A stretch of DNA of 8,298 nt from a candidate division FCPU426 bacterium (GTDB lineage: Bacteria > Oederibacteriota > JAAXVQ01 > JAUVAV01): NCBI GenBank assembly GCA_030619365.1, contig JAUXBQ010000109.1, forward strand, positions 1-8,298. The letters run 5' to 3'. Positions within the stretch are counted from its first letter, which is position 1. Each line of letters opens with the position of its first letter. The notes beneath the pieces were generated by a model. It was not told where the DNA came from, made no database searches, and worked only from the letters and a program-made list of their open reading frames with translations. The position numbers and the translations under genes were made by a program. Below are positions 6,674 through 8,298 of the stretch, one piece after another.

Positions 6674-6702
6674 TTCATACACCTTTTTCTAAATATTTTC
6701 AA
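6674..6702 (-). promoter_or_regulatory. Candidate sigma70 promoter of the beta-helix gene
   Basis: On the minus strand, TTGAAA (6697-6702) and TATGAA (6674-6679) are separated by 17 bases. Transcription would start near 6667, giving a leader of about 50 bases. It lies immediately beside the palindromic element at 6708-6774. The -10 box is only a fair match. Confidence 0.5.
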
Positions 6703-6707
6703 CCTAA

Positions 6708-6774
6708 AGGGAACGGTCGCAACCAAAGGGAATCCCGGATCGATATTCCCCGCCTGTCGGGGGGACCGTTCCCT
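6708..6774. repeat. 67-bp palindromic REP/MITE-like element
   Basis: Perfect 11-bp terminal inverted repeats, AGGGAACGGTC (6708-6718) and GACCGTTCCCT (6764-6774), bound a GC-rich core. The core contains a second hairpin, CCCCG-CCTGT-CGGGG (6748-6762), and a 6-bp inverted pair GGGAAT/ATTCCC (6728-6733, 6745-6750). A direct repeat of AACC(T)AAAGGGAA occurs at 6701-6713 and 6721-6732. No coding capacity is present. The form resembles REP elements mobilised by REP-associated transposases, or a small MITE, but no transposase is visible here. It sits between the divergent beta-helix and hydrolase genes. Confidence 0.6.
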
Positions 6775-6778
6775 ACCG

Positions 6779-6878
6779 TCACCTTGGCACGTATTTAGTC
6801 AAGCTGGGGTCCTGTGGACATATACAGAGAATTCTTATTATGTTATAAAAGGGCGACGTGCCGATTTAGCCAAGGTGA
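6779..6878. repeat. 10-bp inverted repeat flanking the hydrolase leader
   Basis: TCACCTTGGC (6779-6788) and GCCAAGGTGA (6869-6878) are perfect reverse complements 80 bases apart. The right arm covers the AAGGTGA that serves as the hydrolase ribosome-binding site, and the ATG follows at 6882. Seven bases, GGCACGT (6786-6792), also match ACGTGCC (6856-6862) in reverse complement. This could be an operator pair, an RNA stem hiding the ribosome-binding site, or remains of another palindromic repeat. Confidence 0.5.
6815..6841 (+). promoter_or_regulatory. Weak candidate promoter of the hydrolase gene
   Basis: TGGACA (6815-6820) and TATTAT (6836-6841) are 15 bases apart, shorter than the ideal 17. 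A start near 6848 would leave a leader of about 35 bases containing only the right arm of the inverted repeat. No better plus-strand promoter was found nearby. Confidence 0.3.
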
Positions 6879-6881
6879 GCC

Positions 6882-7700
6882 ATGAAGACACTTATATATT
6901 TCATTATTATACTGTTTGTGGTTTTGGTCACAGGCAAACTGGTTGTGCTGTGGCTGGAACAGAAGATGCTTTATTATCCTGGCAAGGCCCTGGACGCCAC
7001 GCCCGAGAGCTTGCGCCTGGCTTATGAGGACGTATATATAAATACCCAGGACGGCCAAAAGCTGCACGGCTGGTGGGTAGCGAGCAAACCCCAGGCGTTT
7101 ACGGTTCTCTATTTTCATGGTAATGCCGGCAATATTTCCCACCGTTTGCACCGGACCCAATTTTTTCGGGATTTGGGCTGGAATCTTCTGATCGTGGACT
7201 ATCGCGGCTACGGCAAAAGCACTGGCCGGCCCCGGGAAAAGGGTTTGTACCTTGACGCCCTGGCGGCTTATGCCTTTTTGACGCAGGAGAAGGGTGTGTC
7301 GCCTGAACGGCTGATTATTTATGGCAAATCTTTGGGCGGCTCCGTGGCTGCGGAACTTTGTCTGCAAAAGCCTGCCGCTGCCCTGGTGCTGGAAAGCACC
7401 TTTTCCTCAACCGCCCTGATGGGCAGGAGGATGTTTCCCTGGTTTCCCGTGCAGTGGGTGCTCAGCCAGAAATACGATACGCTCAATAAAATTTCCCGCC
7501 TCAAGCTGCCCAAGCTGATTGTCCATGGCCGGGGCGATGACATGATACCCTTTTCTCACGGGGAGATGTTATTCCGCCAGGCAGTTGAACCCAAACAATT
7601 CGTGCCTTTTTTTGGGGAGCATAATGATGAAGTCTATGTGTCGTCCGGGGAGTATCGGAAAGTGTTGGAGAAGTTTGTGGAGGAGCGCGGGAAACGTTAG
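6882..7700 (+). CDS. Membrane-anchored alpha/beta hydrolase (BEM46/ABHD13-like)
   Basis: Serine hydrolase-fold enzyme of 272 residues, probably an esterase or thioesterase of unknown substrate. One N-terminal hydrophobic segment (about residues 4-24) suggests anchoring in the inner membrane with the catalytic domain outside. The oxyanion motif FHGNAGN (78-84) and YRGYGKSTG (107-115) are typical of the BEM46 branch. The nucleophile is S150 in GKSLGG, the acid is likely D219 in HGRGDDMIP (215-223), and the base is H247 in GEHND. The triad is therefore complete and the length normal. ATG at 6882 follows AAGGTGA by a few bases. It is a single-gene unit, divergent from the beta-helix gene and convergent with the AbiEii gene, with palindromic elements on both sides. 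Confidence 0.9.
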   Translation: MKTLIYFIIILFVVLVTGKLVVLWLEQKMLYYPGKALDATPESLRLAYEDVYINTQDGQKLHGWWVASKPQAFTVLYFHGNAGNISHRLHRTQFFRDLGWNLLIVDYRGYGKSTGRPREKGLYLDALAAYAFLTQEKGVSPERLIIYGKSLGGSVAAELCLQKPAAALVLESTFSSTALMGRRMFPWFPVQWVLSQKYDTLNKISRLKLPKLIVHGRGDDMIPFSHGEMLFRQAVEPKQFVPFFGEHNDEVYVSSGEYRKVLEKFVEERGKR

Positions 7701-7718
7701 GAGCAGATGCCAGGACAG

Positions 7719-7761
7719 TCTCGATCGTAGGGGCGGGGTCCCCCCGCCCTATATTTCGAGA
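7719..7761. repeat. GC-rich REP-like hairpin downstream of the hydrolase
   Basis: A TAGGGGCGGGG arm (7728-7738) pairs with CCCCGCCCTA (7742-7751) through one bulged G and a three-base loop. An outer pair, TCTCGA (7719-7724) and TCGAGA (7756-7761), extends the stem across a small internal loop. It lies between the convergent hydrolase and AbiEii genes and could stop transcription, but neither strand has a clear T tract. The TAGGG-type end resembles that of the 6708-6774 element and favours a REP-type palindrome. Confidence 0.6.
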
Positions 7762-7773
7762 TTCGAAGTCATT

Positions 7774-7803
7774 TTGACAATTTAATAATGTTACCGTTAC
7801 AAT
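7774..7803 (+). promoter_or_regulatory. Near-consensus plus-strand promoter antisense to the AbiEii gene
   Basis: TTGACA (7774-7779), a perfect -35 box, and TACAAT (7798-7803) are 18 bases apart. The -10 box overlaps the stop codon of the AbiEii gene on the other strand. RNA starting near 7810 would run antisense through that gene's 3' end. No plus-strand gene follows in the window, so either an antisense RNA is made or the match is fortuitous in AT-rich DNA. Confidence 0.45.
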
Positions 7804-8298
7804 CCAAGCTTTGCCCTTAATAATTCCAAAGCTTGACTACGCTTTTTTTCAGACATCCTTTTAATATTCATGAGTTTCCATTGGATCGCCGGAAGTTTGT
7901 CTATACCTTCCACTCCCAACATAGCCCATTTGGGAACGCCTTCTTTGATCGAGAGTAGGAATAATTTTTCATCTCTCGTCAAAGAAGCTTTAATTCGTAT
8001 GATCAGGTTATCTCTAGCTTCAATAAGTTCCTCATAAGTCGCCGGTATGGTCATCATGCCGTCAAATTCGTTTTTATACAAAGTCCGAAAATCCTTTTTC
8101 CTGGGGTCCAGCAATTCATTGATAGGTCTATCACTGCTCGCCAGATAAACAATGAAGGCCTTTCTGATATCTTCTGTCAGCCCCTCGTGATCAAGCAATA
8201 TTTTGATATCACAGAAATCTCTCGGATGTTGCCGGTCCAAGGCTGCGCAGATTTTGCTTCCGTATAAATCCGGAATCGATAAAATAGTAATAGTGGCA
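7797..8298 (-). CDS. abiEii: AbiEii/AbiGii-type nucleotidyltransferase toxin, C-terminal part
   Basis: Toxin component of an AbiE type IV toxin-antitoxin / abortive-infection system; family members transfer nucleotides, in the related MenT enzymes to tRNA. The frame is open to the right window edge, giving 167 codons without the N-terminus. The internal TTG at 8238-8240 is not the true start, because the conserved sequence continues upstream. The reading DLYGSKICAALDRQHPRDFCDIK is the family hallmark. Its Lys (in GSK) and the Asp of RDFCDIK fit the catalytic motif III/IV residues. Further on, YLASSDRP and ELLDP, then DELI/EARDNLI-like helices, match AbiEii. The catalytic GSxxxxD motif would be outside the window, as would the AbiEi antitoxin gene that normally lies directly upstream. 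The seen portion has no frameshift, so the gene may be intact. Confidence 0.88.
   Translation of the reverse strand, partial: ATITILSIPDLYGSKICAALDRQHPRDFCDIKILLDHEGLTEDIRKAFIVYLASSDRPINELLDPRKKDFRTLYKNEFDGMMTIPATYEELIEARDNLIIRIKASLTRDEKLFLLSIKEGVPKWAMLGVEGIDKLPAIQWKLMNIKRMSEKKRSQALELLRAKLGL

Noticed and set aside
6617..6682. In-frame extension of the beta-helix protein to an ATG at 6682
   Set aside because: It would add 22 residues in front of a good signal peptide. The ATG at 6616 has AGGAG six bases upstream, and the extension overlaps the candidate promoter -10 box.
6784..6802. Sigma54-like TGGCAC box before the hydrolase gene
   Set aside because: The -24 part TGGCAC is present, but the -12 position has GT instead of the needed GC, and TTGCA is absent.
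6843..7367. Minus-strand open frame of 174 codons opposite the hydrolase gene
   Set aside because: It is antisense to a complete hydrolase with an intact triad, has no recognisable family and no ribosome-binding site.
8238..8240. TTG as start of a 147-residue protein
   Set aside because: The conserved AbiEii sequence continues upstream in the same frame to the window edge, so this codon is an internal Leu.

Overview
This looks like chromosomal DNA from an uncultured bacterium, probably a candidate-phylum or FCB-type lineage. The window holds a conserved ribosomal-protein/ssb operon next to a secreted beta-helix protein. That protein ends in a Thr/Pro-rich linker and a type IX secretion (T9SS)-like sorting domain, a build common in FCB bacteria and several poorly cultured phyla. 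The order rpsF-ssb-rpsR-(DUF2232 membrane protein)-rplI is widespread in bacteria, including many delta-proteobacterial and candidate-phylum genomes. It does not fix the taxonomy, and the phylum assignment is an inference.

Region 1 (1-2603, minus strand): a housekeeping operon transcribed right to left from a good sigma70-type promoter at 2575-2603. The order is rpsF (S6), ssb, rpsR (S18), a six-helix membrane protein resembling DUF2232/YybS, and rplI (L9, cut by the left window edge). S6 and SSB both carry low-complexity C-terminal tails built on perfect or near-perfect DNA tandem repeats (27 bp x3 and 21 bp x3).

Region 2 (2674-6702, minus strand): a probable two-gene unit. The upstream gene encodes a secreted protein of about 925 residues: signal peptide, right-handed beta-helix with eight copies of a module of about 65 residues, Ig-like domain, Thr/Pro linker, C-terminal sorting domain. 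Fifteen bases downstream lies a protein with the metal-ligand pattern of the zinc-dependent phospholipase C / S1-P1 nuclease fold but no visible signal peptide. A Rho-independent terminator at 2674-2705 closes the unit.

Region 3 (6703-7796): a membrane-anchored alpha/beta hydrolase of the BEM46/ABHD13 type on the plus strand. It is flanked on both sides by GC-rich palindromes with TAGGG-like ends (6708-6774 and 7719-7761) that resemble REP/RAYT-type or small MITE-like elements. A separate 10-bp inverted repeat has one arm covering the hydrolase ribosome-binding site.

Region 4 (7797-8298, minus strand): the C-terminal part of an AbiEii-type nucleotidyltransferase toxin, running off the right edge. 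Its AbiEi antitoxin partner would be expected just outside the window. A near-consensus sigma70 promoter on the plus strand (7774-7803) sits across its stop codon and points antisense into it. No tRNA, rRNA, CRISPR array or transposase gene was seen, and no gene-free stretch exceeds 300 bases.
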